Origin: Xanthostigma xanthostigma
Lineage: Eukaryota; Arthropoda; Insecta; Raphidioptera; Raphidiidae
Direction: 5' to 3'
Assembly: GCA_963575645.1 (NCBI GenBank)
Contig: OY754464.1
Location: 1,116,001 to 1,180,000 of the forward strand
Length of the DNA: 64,000 bases
Below the pieces are notes generated by a model. That model searched no databases. It had not been told where the DNA came from and saw only the letters and a list, made by a program, of their open reading frames with translations. The position numbers and the translations under genes are program-made. Of the stretch, positions 12,747 through 24,259 are shown piece by piece (position 1 is the stretch's first letter; every line of letters begins with the position of its first letter).

Positions 12747-12891
12747 ATATGTTACGGTTAATACAAGAAAGTAGTTTATTCGCGAATTAACTGGCTAATA
12801 CCCGAATTAACCAACGTCAAGGATTGGTTAATTCGGGTAATTAGCCGATTAATTCGCGAATAAACTACTTTCTTGTATTAACCGTAACATA
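12747..12891. repeat. Near-perfect palindrome, 68-bp arms, 9-base loop
   Basis: Arms 12,747-12,814 and 12,824-12,891 (atatgttacggttaatacaa ... and complement) around loop cgtcaagga, with TA-rich flanks. It resembles a snap-back MITE and could fold into one long hairpin RNA. Confidence 0.9.
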
Positions 12892-12899
12892 TATATACC

Positions 12900-14240
12900 A
12901 TTATTTATATCACTTGAATGTATAATAAAGTGCCAGATTTCATAAAAAATGCAGCTTCTATCAAATTATTTAAAATATGTCTTATTAAGTACCTCACTGA
13001 GAAGTGTTATTATAGTACTCTGGAGTTTTTTAGTGATTAAATTTTAAATTTTGTATTATGACTATGTTTCATGCTCAACAGAGCTTTTCTGAAACGAATA
13101 AAATTATTATTATTATTATCATTTCTATACGCTTTATCAATTACATCATTCAATGATTATTTGTAGTTTGGCAACATTGATATAGATTTGTTTTCACCGG
13201 TTTCGTTTAGAATGTGATTATTTGCGAGCTCCAAAAAATATGCACAAAGGTATCTATATTACTATTTATCTGAGTCTAACATCAAAAAAAAAGTTAGTGT
13301 TCATCGATAAGTGATAATAAAAATGGTTTTCTTGCCAAGATAATGGGCAATATATCAACGGCATTCGTTTGAGAAAAAAATATAATTATGGTTAGATTTA
13401 TGAGTACAGGTAATATAACAGCTATCCCAAAATGGCCATAACCGCCATTTCAGCAACATAAAGTACTATAGATATAACAGCTATAAATGATTACATACAG
13501 CATTGTGTACTAAACTTGTAAAACTAACATGAACATAGTGACGGCAGATGTATGATTAACAAGCTAATATCACGTCAACATCCAACACATCACGGTCAAG
13601 CCGTTGTGTCTGCAATTCATGCGACGAGAAATGATAAAAAAAATAGACGGACTAACTTTCCCATATATGAGTAGTGCATAAAAGCCTCTATCCCCGCATT
13701 TTCTTCGTCCGCGTAAAATCAGTGTGCAATGTAAATAAGTAATCATATCAAAAATAAAAATTAATTATTTATAGTGCGAGATCCAGTATTAGAAATATAT
13801 ACCCTCATGTTATTTGATGATGACAAAAATTATATGCTAGATAATATAAACATTAGTTGCCTAGCTAAATCGCGTACCGATGCTGTTAAATTAAATAAAT
13901 TCTAATTAATTTTTTTGGATCAACTTCTCCGACTTTTTAATCATAAAAATCGAGTCTAAGATGAGAGAATATGACACAAATAAAATGCTACCAAAACAAA
14001 TAAACTCAAAGTACACAGAACACAACTATTTACAAGGTATGTTTATGTGGATGATCTATATTTATGGATAGAACCATTGGTATATTCCAATTCCTTGTGT
14101 CATATTCTCTCATCTTAGGCTCGATTTTTATGATTAACAACTCAGGGAAGTTGATCCAAAAAAGTTAATTAGAATTTATTTAATTTAACAGTATCGGTAC
14201 GCAATTTAGCTAGGCTACCCATGTGCGATTTATCAGTATT
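12900..14240. other. AT-rich stretch without a gene
   Basis: Contains a short Helitron-end-like patch (cgcattttcttcgtccgcgt, about 13,698-13,717). It also holds an imperfect inverted pair in which the ggatcaacttctccgac part (13,918) and ctcgatttttatgatt part (14,120) face each other around about 140 bases. No coding signs. Confidence 0.45.
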
Positions 14241-14244
14241 ATTA

Positions 14245-14574
14245 TCTATACTAATCTATAAATCTAAAGAGTTTGTTTGTTTGGTTGAACGCGCTAATCT
14301 CAGGAACGACTGGTTCGATTTGATATTTTTTTTTGTTGGATAGCCCATTTATCGAGGCTATATAATATCACGCTACGACCAATAGGAGCGGAGCATCAAT
14401 ATAAAATGTAACTCAAAATTTGACCGTCCGACAAAAACTTTTGAACGGTAACTCTGATCATTATGAAATTTGGACACAACATTAATCTCGGTAAACTAAG
14501 ATGAATATGCGTACCCATGTCTTTCACCCCCGTTCATTCTTTTGCACCCGGGTGAAACCGGGCGGGACCGCTAG
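14245..14574 (+). mobile_element. Non-autonomous Helitron, complete
   Basis: Starts TC (tctatactaatctataa) after A, ends CTAG before T (14,571-14,574), with a 3' hairpin cacccgggtgaaaccgggcg just before the end. These are Helitron rules: TC...CTRR, insertion between A and T, no target duplication. The same family occurs at 22,705 and 62,751. Confidence 0.85.
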
Positions 14575-15029
14575 TCTAACATATAATCTTTATCAATTGT
14601 CATCATCAAATAACAGATGAGGGTATATATTTCCAATACCGGATCTTAGACTATTAGGGTTCTTGGCTTAAATGCAGACAGTGCCATGTGGACTCGATTT
14701 TGGCCTGTAAGTGATTAACACGTGACTATCATAAAATGAACCGTTGATAGAAAAATTTTTTTCGAAGATATTTTGCACTTACATGAAACGATATTTAATG
14801 GCGTGGTGTCGTGACGTAAGTCAGTTAAATAAGCGGGTTGCATGATTAGAGAAGTGCAGGACTCGTTGCGTGCGCCGGACCGACTGAGCTTTCGTCGTTT
14901 ACTAAGTTATCATAGCTGTCATCAAGTCATGTAGGTTTACACTCCAGATTTTATACAATCGTTTGCAGAAATACGATGCGGAACAAGGTTTGCCTTTCCA
15001 TTACTTATAATCTATCATTTTATAACGTA

Positions 15030-15872
15030 CTAGCGGCCCTGTACGTGCTTCGCTACGTATAAAGTGAAATAATAAAAAAATTTAATTGGAACATCAAATT
15101 CATTTATTCAAATAAAAAATTATTTTTAATTAATTGCCAGCTATTTTAAAATATACATGTGCGTATATGTGTGTATGGAAATATATAATATGACTGCATA
15201 CGTCAATATAATATATAAAAATGTCATTAAATAATTCATTTTTAAATCGACGTGCTTCCATCTGTTACAAAAGAATAAAACACCCGTATGCACACAATAT
15301 GTTTTTTCAAATAAACATACATGTAATTCACTTCAACAGTTCAAAACTTGCCGTTTGTGTAAATGCGTTTGACAATTTAATTCAAAAAAAGCCTGTAAAC
15401 GATATGAAACACCAACGGCTCGCTAAAAAACTGAGAAAAGTACACGCACACATATACATAGTACATTTGAACAATTCAAGGCTCACCGTTTGTATGAATG
15501 CACTCAAAACAATATGTTTAAAAATATAAATACAAAGCATTAATTATCGCTGACAATTTGCTTTAATCGAAGCACGTCCAAAATGGAATGACCGCATGAA
15601 TGACATAACAACATGCTTGTACTGTCAACACTGAAAAAAGTTTCAATTTGACAGCAAAATCCCCATTAACAAAATGATCCGCCATTTATTGAATTCATTT
15701 GTTACAAAAAATGTGATAAATGAAGAACCGCTCGACCGATTTTGTGCAAACTTAACATAAACCATTTACTAAATAGTAGGAACAAAGCCTAAACATTTGG
15801 TTTGGATAGGTAAGCCCGTTCTTGAGTTATAAAATTACAACGAAAAGTGGCATTGATTTTTATAGATATAGA
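15030..15872 (-). mobile_element. Non-autonomous Helitron abutting the next one
   Basis: Minus-strand CTAG end at 15,033-15,030 with cgtagcgaagcacgtacagg just inside; the TC start is at 15,872-15,871. Its first T directly follows the CTAG of the neighbouring Helitron. Open frame 15,221-15,529 inside it has no family resemblance. Two related inner blocks (aaaacttgccgtttgtgtaa and caaggctcaccgtttgtatg) suggest an internal duplication. Confidence 0.75.
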
Positions 15873-16285
15873 CTAGCGGTCTGTCCTGGTTTCACCCGGG
15901 TGCGATAGATATAATTCTGCTAAATGTATTTCGTTTGCGGTCCGGTGTCTGAACTGATAGCTTTGAGCAAATTCTATATCAGATTTGCTTCTGAACTAAT
16001 GACTTTGAGCGAATTCTGTCAGATATCGCTACTTGGTACTAAAACAGTCTTTTTTGTTTGCTTCTGAACTAATAGCTTTGAGTAAATTCTATCAGATGTC
16101 TTTACATGTTACTAAAACAGTTTTTTTTTTTGAGAAAACGCCGTAACTTTGTACAAAATATTTAATAAAATCTATAAGTTTCACCAAGCAAGACACATTT
16201 ACAAAATTTCATTAAAATCGGTTCAGTTGTTTCGGAGATTAGCGCGGCTTAAATTGTGACACCATATTTGTGTATAGTATATAGA
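15873..16285 (-). mobile_element. Non-autonomous Helitron, second family
   Basis: CTAG end at 15,876-15,873 preceded by the hairpin cacccgggtg; TC start at 16,285-16,284 next to A. Contains three to four copies of (t)gaactaatagctttgag. Complete by terminal rules. Confidence 0.8.
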
Positions 16286-16289
16286 TATA

Positions 16290-16375
16290 AAAAGACAGAA
16301 GTATATGTTTGCACCCTAATGGTTCGATTGCGATTTTATTCCTATGCTCAGTATAGAATAAAAGTATATGGTTTT
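16290..16375 (-). repeat. Fragment of the dispersed repeat seen at 53,985 and 63,420
   Basis: Shares gacagaagtatatgtttgca, ccctaatggttcgattgcga and agtatagaataaaagtatat with those copies. Confidence 0.65.
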
Positions 16376-16399
16376 ATCTAACACACTGTATATAAATCT

Positions 16400-17880
16400 G
16401 TTCCTTTTGGCATTCAACCTATGAATCTTATTCTTACCGTTACAATTTGTAAGTCAATAATCACATTTATAATAATTGCGAATTAATATGCATGTAAATG
16501 GTTTTAGACTAAGTAATAGTATAAAACATAATTTAGTATCAACAGTATTTATAGCAGTACGTGGACGTATGCGCGATACAGTAATATAATTGATTACTCC
16601 AACTCGCTATGCCTGTATGATTGGCTACGACAGGTTACGCCCAATAACCATAGATTTCGATACGCTGTAATTTTATATCATGTAAATTAGTCTATATAAA
16701 AGTCATTGACTTAGAGAATTGACTACACTCAACAGGTCTGAAAAGGAGATAAATCTATATAAATAAAAATGTTTGATCAAAATTTCATTCCGAAAAAAAG
16801 TATTTAAGACAATATGAAGTAACAGAATTCAGATTAAGATTTATTCAACTCTGAACCTTTTTAGGAGCCCTACAAAGGGGCCTTAAGGTTCAAAATCGAG
16901 AAGTATCGATTAGTGAAGTTTCTCCGCAAAACGAATATTTTAGGTAAAAGTAAGTCAATCATTTTAAATTTAGATATTTTTTGACATTATACAGGGCCTA
17001 TTTTTAAGTCTTTCTTAGGATCCGAGGATTAAAAAAATACTAAGACGTATTCGTATGTAAAATTTTCCGCAGAATGCGAATATGAAATAAAAAAGTATTG
17101 TTCCCATTTAAAATTTCAAAGATGGGCCCTACGGGATACTTTTAGGGTCCTCGGGCCCAAAATCTAATTTTGCCGTTCGGTAGAATGGAAACAGTTATTA
17201 AAAAAACAATTTTAATATTTTTAGTTCGGCTTACCCGATAAAAAAATATTAAGGCGGGACTTTTGGCATATTCTGTATAAAGATTAAGGTGAGGTGAATG
17301 AAAATGTGTATCAGAAAACTTAAAAATATTCAATAAACTTTTTCCTACAACTAGTATTCGCGTCCCGTTATAAATACACCCTTTCCCTTTTGCTCGTAAA
17401 TATTCCGCAAATGCGGACTTTGTGACATTTATCTGTTCGTAAATGTGTAATGTGTATTCCTTAATAAATCTACTACGCCTAGAATATTGCTTATTATAGC
17501 TGGAAAAGGTTTGGAATTGCCGACGCAAACGACCGAAATTTGTTTAATGCAAAGCACTGAGGTAACTGACGATAAAAAAATGGGTGCGTGTAACCTTTAC
17601 GCGCGTTTGAAGTAAAACTTTTTTACTTCGCTTTTACCACCCACACTTTTTGGTAAATATTCACCCACAAATTAAATCACTCGTAAATTAAATGACGTTT
17701 AGCTATGCTTTCTGGTTCGCGTCCGTAGCTAAGATCCACTGTTCGTTCAAGATGGTTTCTACAGATGCGTTTTGATGCCACCATCTAGTCGAGATCAGGA
17801 GTGGGGACTTTTTGGAGTTTTTACTTTTTTTCCAGAGCGCCCATCTAGAGACTCTCCCGTTTTCGAGGTCGCTGAACGCG
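16400..17880. other. No gene supported
   Basis: The minus-strand frame 17,142-17,528 (128 codons) has no recognisable domain, no flanking splice sites and AT-biased codons. Paired 'cctt aggg' patches at 16,860-17,160 look like decayed duplicates. No other features stand out. Confidence 0.35.
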
Positions 17881-17901
17881 ATGGTGAGGCAACCCCTTTA
17901 A

Positions 17902-18289
17902 TCAAATCTTTGATTAACGTCTGATTAGAACTCTTCAATAAATAAAATTATCGACCAATTTTTCAGACAATATATTAACAAAAAATATAAAATTAATACA
18001 TTAACGTTTCAATCCGGATTTGGACCTTCTTCAGAACTGATCTAAAAAATATAAGAATAATTAATATTTAAAATCTAATTATTATTTTTTCATTATTTTG
18101 ATAATCACAAATAATTTTGAAAGATTCTGTAGACAGCTAATTAGATTTTAAATATTAATTATTTTTATATTTTTTAGATCAGTTCTGAAGAAGATCCAAA
18201 TCCGGATTGAAACGTTAATGTATTAATTTTATATTTTTTGTTAATATATTGTCTGAAAAATTGGTCGATAATTTTATTTATTGAAGCAG
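17902..18289. mobile_element. Hairpin element with 12-bp flanking duplication
   Basis: Flanked by caacccctttaa on both sides (17,890-17,901 and 18,290-18,301). Long arms pair (cttcaataaataaaattatc from 17,933; complement ending 18,286), with the block gaagatccaaatccgg and its complement inside. Inner AT-rich arms also pair. A one-sided tail (caaatctttgattaacgtct) lies at the left. It belongs to the same family as 53,302-53,540. Confidence 0.85.
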
Positions 18290-18299
18290 CAACCCCTTT

Positions 18300-19220
18300 A
18301 AATTGGCCAAAAATCACCTTCCGCTTACAAATGATTTTCGACTCTCTTTTTTGACCTGGTTAAGACTTCCTCGAGTGGTCTTCGAACATTTATAAAAATG
18401 TCTTAGTTTGTTCGTTAAATTATCTCAACTTTTTAAATAATATACTATAGTCACTATATATTTTTCTCAGAATCACCTGTCCCCATAAAATTGCCGCCAT
18501 GGGCAGTAGCCATATATACTGTCCGCCATTGCTTGTATGTCTGTCCGACCGATTGTGTCTGCTTAAAAAGTTGAATTTTGGGAATGTTTTTAATAGATCC
18601 GCAACACATAAAAAAGGAAGAATCCAAAATTGTGTAATTATAATCCATTTGTCGTAGATCACAGATTATAAAATTATGGACCTGAGATAATTAGGCTTTT
18701 GAAACAAAAATAATTATTATCGATTTTTTTATTGTATTTTAAAACTTTATTATAAATAATATTGATAATCGATGCGAAAAACTTTCAAAAAACTTTTTTT
18801 AAATTAATTACTATAAGCAATTTAAAATTGATAAAATATTTTAAAAAATCACGTGACTGCAAACGCACTAAAATTGTTTTTGACAGTTGTGACGTCATAA
18901 TGGTAAAATGTCCTATACGCAGTATACTATCAGTGGCTTCTACTTGTGTAGGTATTGACTAAAACATTATGACGTCACATTATGTTCGGGAAATGTCGGC
19001 GCGTTCTCGGAACTGGGTACAAAAATTTATTTTTAATTTGATATAACTTTTGAATTATAACGAAAATAAAAAAACAAAAATAGTTTTGTTATAAAACTTA
19101 TATACGATCTTTCCATTTATGACAAAAAAAAATTTCATTCAAAAGCCCAATTCTGTCAGAAACATTTGAATCTCCTGTCACAGATAACCTTATATAATAT
19201 TGTAACGTTTTGGTAATTTT
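18300..19220. other. No gene supported
   Basis: AT-rich. Two gtgacgtcataatg/cattatgacgtcac boxes face each other at about 18,888 and 18,967. Two overlapping minus-strand frames near 18,420-18,662 are not coding-like. Confidence 0.35.
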
Positions 19221-19226
19221 GATATA

Positions 19227-19430
19227 TATATGTCACCGTAAAATTGTAAATACCGTTAGGTTGTAATCTGTCTCGCGAGATTGTGAACTGTCGAAAGATT
19301 GTGAACCTCAACGTACTGCTTACAATTTAATGTATTATTATTACGTTGAGGTTCACAATCTTTCGACAGTTCACAATCTCGCGAGACAGATTACAACCTA
19401 ACGGTATTTACAATTTTACGGTGACATATA
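19227..19430. repeat. Near-perfect palindrome, 89-bp arms, 26-base loop
   Basis: Arms 19,227-19,315 and 19,342-19,430 (tgtcaccgtaaaattgtaaa ... gacctcaacgta and complement). The arms contain attgtgaac twice and a ctcgcgag core. No flanking duplication is obvious apart from TATA-rich ends. Confidence 0.9.
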
Positions 19431-19439
19431 CAAGCGACA

Positions 19440-20690
19440 TTTCTACCGGAACTTATCGTTAATCACAATACATGGGGTATAGTTACTAGAGAACCCAATG
19501 CATTATTCAGTGTGTGCAAATAGTTGGTTATCTCTTAGAGCGACTCATAAATAAATTAATTGCTAAATCGTGTAGCTAATTCCGAATGCGTGTCTTCATA
19601 CCTATGTACATTCATGTTCCAGATTTGCTTATATGAATCTATACTATAGGACTCTTAGTCTACAAAGTGTTCAGTAAAAGGTTTTTAATGTTTAAAAATA
19701 AATATGTAATGTTCGTATGTTAAAAATCTTAAATCTCCGTAAGTTCTTCACCGATTGCTTTGAAATTTTGACGGAATTTTGCATTCGAATACGGGCTGTC
19801 ACTAGCAGTGCGTGAATTGTTGCAGAGTCACGTAAAATGGCCTCAACGATTCCTGAATAATCTAGAAATTGTCGCTACAATGCCGCGGTTACAGACATAG
19901 TGTAGCAACAGTTCAGAGACAGCGTTACACAGCTGATGTAGATCGTCTACATAAATATACCCTGTAAATAGTTGTGTACACTGTACAATGCACATAGTGA
20001 TTTTGTGTTGTTATTATTGTTTAGAATTTCGTTGTTTTCTGTTACATTATTTTGTTTTCTTTGTTACAATTTGTTACAGAAGTACTTTTTAGTTTGTTTT
20101 GTTAACATTTTATTGTTGTAAATAAATATTTTCACCACAACAAAGAGCAGTTTTGTTACATTATTATATAGATGTCACGCCTGTGACAGGTGAATACAAG
20201 CTTTTTCTGAAAAACAGGGCCATCTGTTGGACGTTAAAGCAAGGAATCTAGAGGCAAAACTAGCTTCGTGTGCAGCAACGTAAGTAAACGTCACTTTTGA
20301 TGACATTACGACTGAACTAATGCCCACGAGTAAAATTTATACACACAATCTCGCGCAGTCAGCAATTAATTATTATCTGACTTTGTATAGGTATATGTAC
20401 CCATTAATTGACAATTATTATGCACTTGCAGTATCTTGCACGCACAATAACTATAATATATATTATATGTAATATCTACATTTATATCACTAATAGGGTA
20501 AAGGTACTAGTTCTCGACTACTTTTATATTTATTGAATAAAATCTATATTATTAATTTAAAGATAAAAATAATGCGTTGAACGTCCGTTTCTCGACTTTA
20601 TGTCATAACATACGCCATTCCCACCATTACTATTTTTCATTTCTCACACTTCCCGTTATTTTCTACATTGTTAAACTTCAACTTAATTAA
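19440..20690. other. No gene supported
   Basis: Contains a fragment of the ggccgctgcacacgag-type MITE (about 20,215-20,285) and a transposon-like piece near 19,720-19,800. The rest is AT-rich unique-looking sequence. Confidence 0.35.
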
Positions 20691-20975
20691 TAGCAAAGGG
20701 TGAATGAAGGAATTTGTAGGAAATTAGGATAAGGTAGGCAAATTTTGAGCATAGGAGTGTGACAGATAATCGGCCATGGCCTTGAATAAGGAACCATCTC
20801 GATATTTATCTGTAATTATTGAGGGAAACCTCAACAAGATGGCCGATACAGGAATTACCGTTTCTCGGCGAGAGGCAGCAGGAAAAAGTCCCCAGCCACA
20901 TCTGCCCCCACCGGGATTCGAACCCAGTACCTCCCGAATGCGAATCTAGTGCTCTGAAGGTGCAGAACAGCTAAA
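20690..20975 (-). mobile_element. tRNA-derived SINE-like element
   Basis: On the minus strand a tRNA-like head with a B box (ggttcgaatcccggtggggg at about 20,920-20,905) is followed by about 230 bases of unrelated body ending AT-rich. The A-box half is degraded. Confidence 0.5.
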
Positions 20976-21569
20976 ATTTTGGGTACTTCATACTTTTAGA
21001 ATGAATTATATTATCGTAACAACTTGTCATTTGTTTATTGTTCAATTGTTAAAACTACGTAGGTAGCCCGTGTTTCAGTATTTAACGTTCAAATAAATTT
21101 AGTATTTGTGTTCAATTATAGTAGCCGGTAAACGATTGCATAGATAACTGATTTACCCACCGACTCATTTGGTATGCACGATGGTTGAAAGCAAAATCAT
21201 GTTTATATGTAAAATACGCATGCAGGTATTATTACTACGGTCAGTGATGTTTTCATGAGGCTCTTTCCGTTTTATTATTGATCTAACCGCAACTAGATCA
21301 ATTTAAAAAAACTGACATTGTGATGTAAACGTCTAATGGCGCGTTTGGTTGGGAGTAAAATCGTGCAATTGGGATGACGTTTTATGGGAAGATCCTACGT
21401 TTTTTAGTTACTAGTATGCCGTGAGATGACAGCGCGTAACGCTTGTTGTGTTGGATTGTAACATTGCTTTTGTTGACGGAGACATCTAACTGAGATTAGT
21501 TACTTGAATAGTCACTTAGGTGGCGCTTCTAGTAACTTAAAGCTGCAGTGTCCATAGGGCTCTGTAAAG

Positions 21570-21850
21570 TGTCCAATTCAGTAAACATTTCTAGCATAAT
21601 AGATGCTTATTTGTACTATCTATATAGTATATAATACAATGTGTATAAAATAGTATATACACTGTAGTCTGTAACACTAGTCACTACCGCCATAAGCCGT
21701 GTGTCGTGTATCATGTATATGTATGCCGTTCACGGTGCTGACTGAATAAGATAGATTCAAGCATATGACAGTGATAGATGCTTATTTGTACTAATGTGCT
21801 GACGGTAAATGCAGCTCAAAGTCGATCTAATTAACACGCTATAACTTGAG
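21570..21850 (+). repeat. Dispersed repeat, copy 1
   Basis: Shares atgacagtgatagat(g/t)ctt, gtgctgac(g/a)gtaaatgcag and gtaacactagtcactac with 24,890-25,090 in the same orientation. Confidence 0.6.
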
Positions 21851-22270
21851 GGTCAGGAGTAGCACGGTGTACTTCGAGGGTAATAAAAATAAATTATGCT
21901 GTATTGCTAGAAGCTATTCGCTCAGTTAAATGGAAAGAAGTTCTGCATGACGCCTAAAAATGTTTATATAATATTATTACATTTAAATAAACACATTTTA
22001 GTATATTAGTAAACTGCATAAGACTAGTAGCACCTGTATAATAAAACGAGAAAATAATGAACTCTTTAATTGCATATAGTCGAAGTAAATAACTGAATGT
22101 AGAAACTTGGAGTGTCCAAAGACAGAGCTTTTATTATTAAAACCAAATTAAAAGTGTTTATAAGGTCAACCGGAACGGGATTGATATCTCGCAATAGGCA
22201 CCTACTTAAAGGTTTTATCTCAGCTGTACTCGGGCAACTCCGGGTAAATCCGTTTAATATATATTAATGA

Positions 22271-22665
22271 CTAGCTGTTACGCGCGGCTCCGCACGCGAT
22301 TGAGATGAAATGGGACAGCGACAAACAGTAGTGGAGCCATATCACTTTAAAAAAACAATGTCCCATTTTACCCTCTTGAGGGATGATTTTGCAGAAACGC
22401 TGAAATACGTAATCCTTTTTTTCATTCCAAAAGCCTAAATATGAATTTTCATATCCCCAACTCGAGAAATGATGGGTTCCCTATACAAACTTTCATCCCC
22501 TATTTCACTTCCTTCAGGTTTTTTGAGACAGAAGGTACCCTATGCCCTTCCTCGGGATGCAATCTATCTCCTTGCAAAATTTTATCGAAATCTGTTCAGC
22601 GGTTTACGCGTGAAAGCGTAACAAACAAACAAACTCACATTCGCACATATACTTAATATTAGTTA
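22271..22665 (-). mobile_element. Non-autonomous Helitron, third family
   Basis: Minus-strand end CTAG at 22,274-22,271 with gcgtgcggagccgcgcgtaa just inside, the end-hairpin type common in moth and butterfly Helitrons. The 5' TC start could not be fixed. Confidence 0.7.
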
Positions 22666-22704
22666 TAAAAAATACTATGAACACGTCATATAATTTATAA
22701 ACGA

Positions 22705-23310
22705 CTAGCGGTCCCGTCCGGTTTCACCCGGGTGTAAAAGAACGAATGGGGGAGGGAGGAACATGAGTACACACATTTATCTTAGTTTACCGAGATGAAT
22801 GTTGTGTCCAAATTTCATGATGATCGGAGTTACCGTTGAAAAGCTTTTGTCGATAAAAAGCAGTACCTATTTATACTTTTTTAAACTAATAAATTTTTAA
22901 TTAATTAAATAAAATTAAAATAAATTTAAATGAAAGCCTTAGAAGAAAGCAATCTAGAAAATAAAAATATTTTCGCCCAACGTGGAGCTCGAACCCACGA
23001 CATTGATATTGACAGTCGCATGCTCTGCCGATTGAGCCATACGACGTTGTGTACTCAGAACGCTAATATGAGTATATTTAGGTAGTTCAGTTCACCTGAA
23101 TAGAAGCATATTTTTGAGATACATTTTGCAACATTTTTCATTAATGCTCCGCTCCTAATGGTCGTAGCGTGATATTATATAGCCTATAGCCTTCCTCGAT
23201 AAATGGGCTATCCAACAAAAAATTTTTTTTTTAATTTGAACCAGCAGTTCCTGAGATTAGCGCGTTTAAACAAACAAACAAACTCTTCAGCTTCATATAT
23301 TAAGTATAGA
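22705..23310 (-). mobile_element. Helitron carrying a tRNA-Lys-like segment, next to SLC16 exon
   Basis: CTAG at 22,708-22,705 (followed by T), TC start at 23,310-23,309 after A, and the 3' hairpin cacccgggtg. At 606 bases it is a longer relative of 14,245-14,574. The extra length includes the tRNA-like piece at 22,974-23,046. The element ends 46 bases before the SLC16 exon at 23,357, inside the presumed branch-point zone. Confidence 0.85.
22974..23046 (-). tRNA. tRNA-Lys-like sequence inside a Helitron (not a working gene)
   Basis: 73 bases with D arm GCTCAATCGGCAGAGC, T arm GTGGGTTCGAGCTCCAC and 3' GTTGGGCG, all very close to eukaryotic tRNA-Lys. The anticodon loop reads CTGTCAA (GUC), so the stem-loop has been altered, and the acceptor stem has mismatches. 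Probably a captured SINE head or tRNA pseudogene. Confidence 0.65.
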
Positions 23311-23356
23311 TTAGTTGTTGATTTATCGTTAATATCGTTAATTTATTTTGTTACAG

Positions 23357-23690
23357 GATGGCTCGGCGCCTTGTCGACCGGCGTGGCGCTTCTAGTGTCG
23401 CCCGTGACAATAGCATTCTGCCGGCGAAAGTCGACGCGCGTGACTGCCGTAATGGGAGGCCTGGTCACGGCGCTCGGCTGCCTCTTCACCTCGTTCGCGT
23501 CTCAATTCCACCAGCTGTTCTTCAGTTATGGCACCGTCGTTGGCGTCGGCGTCGGCATGACACGTGATACGTCCACTCTCATGGTTGCCCAATACTTTAA
23601 GAGGAAGAGAGAATTTGTCGAAATATTCATTGTGTCTGGAAGTGGTCTTGGCATAGCAGTCATGTCCGCCTTTATAAAAGGAGCCATCAG
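23357..23690 (+). CDS. SLC16-type monocarboxylate transporter, first visible exon (TM2-TM5 region)
   Basis: Encodes about 111 residues beginning GWLGALSTGVALL and ending in SGSGLGIAVMSAFIKGAI. Seen: an acceptor ttacag just before the exon, a donor CAG|GTTGGT after it, and hydrophobic segments matching TM2 to TM5 of an MFS monocarboxylate transporter. The YFKRKREF...SGSGLG stretch corresponds to the family's YF-x-KRR-x-(13)-SGSG region between TM4 and TM5. Known of the family: SLC16 proteins have 12 TMs and move lactate, pyruvate or related acids (some move aromatic amino acids) across the plasma membrane. The exon starts in phase 1 and ends in phase 2. The N-terminal exon with the family's DGGWGW-type motif and TM1 was not found in the 23 kb upstream, so the 5' end is probably outside the window. 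The exon is GC-rich compared with its AT-rich surroundings. Which SLC16 member this is, and its substrate, cannot be told. Confidence 0.9.
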
Positions 23691-23879
23691 GTTGGTAAAT
23701 CATATTTTAATACACTAAGGTTAAAGATGTTTTCCTCCCTTTTAAAAAAAAAACTCGCAATTTCTCCACATAAATTATATATCATTTTACAGATAATTGC
23801 TTGCTCTACTGACATCGACAACTAAAAAAGTTATTATTGCTATTGTTTTTGTAAACTAATTAAAATACAGCAACGCTGA

Positions 23880-24170
23880 ACAACGTCTGCCATCTGACGG
23901 CTTTAATTTTGAAACAACGTCAACACTTCAATCTGTCATCTGCCCTTCATATTGTAATACAACAGACACAATACTGCATACTGCCATCTGACGGCTTTGA
24001 TTTTGAAACAGCGAGCAACGCTGAACAACGTCACAGTAATGCTGCATGATGCCATCTGACGGCTTAGCTCATCGCTTTTGCTAGTTGCGCCTCTATATGA
24101 CAATTTTAGTAAAATATTTCTTCGATCTGTCATCTGAGCTTCATATTGTAATACAACAAAAAGAAGAACG
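23880..24170 (+). repeat. Local duplications in SLC16-type intron
   Basis: gccatctgacggctt occurs three times (about 23,889, 23,983, 24,050) and atctgtcatctg(c/a)(c/g)cttcat twice (about 23,931 and 24,124). Low-copy scrambled duplication; no gene. Confidence 0.65.
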
Positions 24171-24259
24171 TTATAAGCAGTGTGCAAAATTAGAAACGAA
24201 TTGAATATCTGAAATCATATTTAAAAAATAAGTTTGTAAAGTGATAATTATTATACTTA

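Noticed and set aside
17142..17528. 128-codon minus-strand frame
   Set aside because: No domain, no flanking splice sites, no conserved copy; codon use matches random AT-rich sequence.
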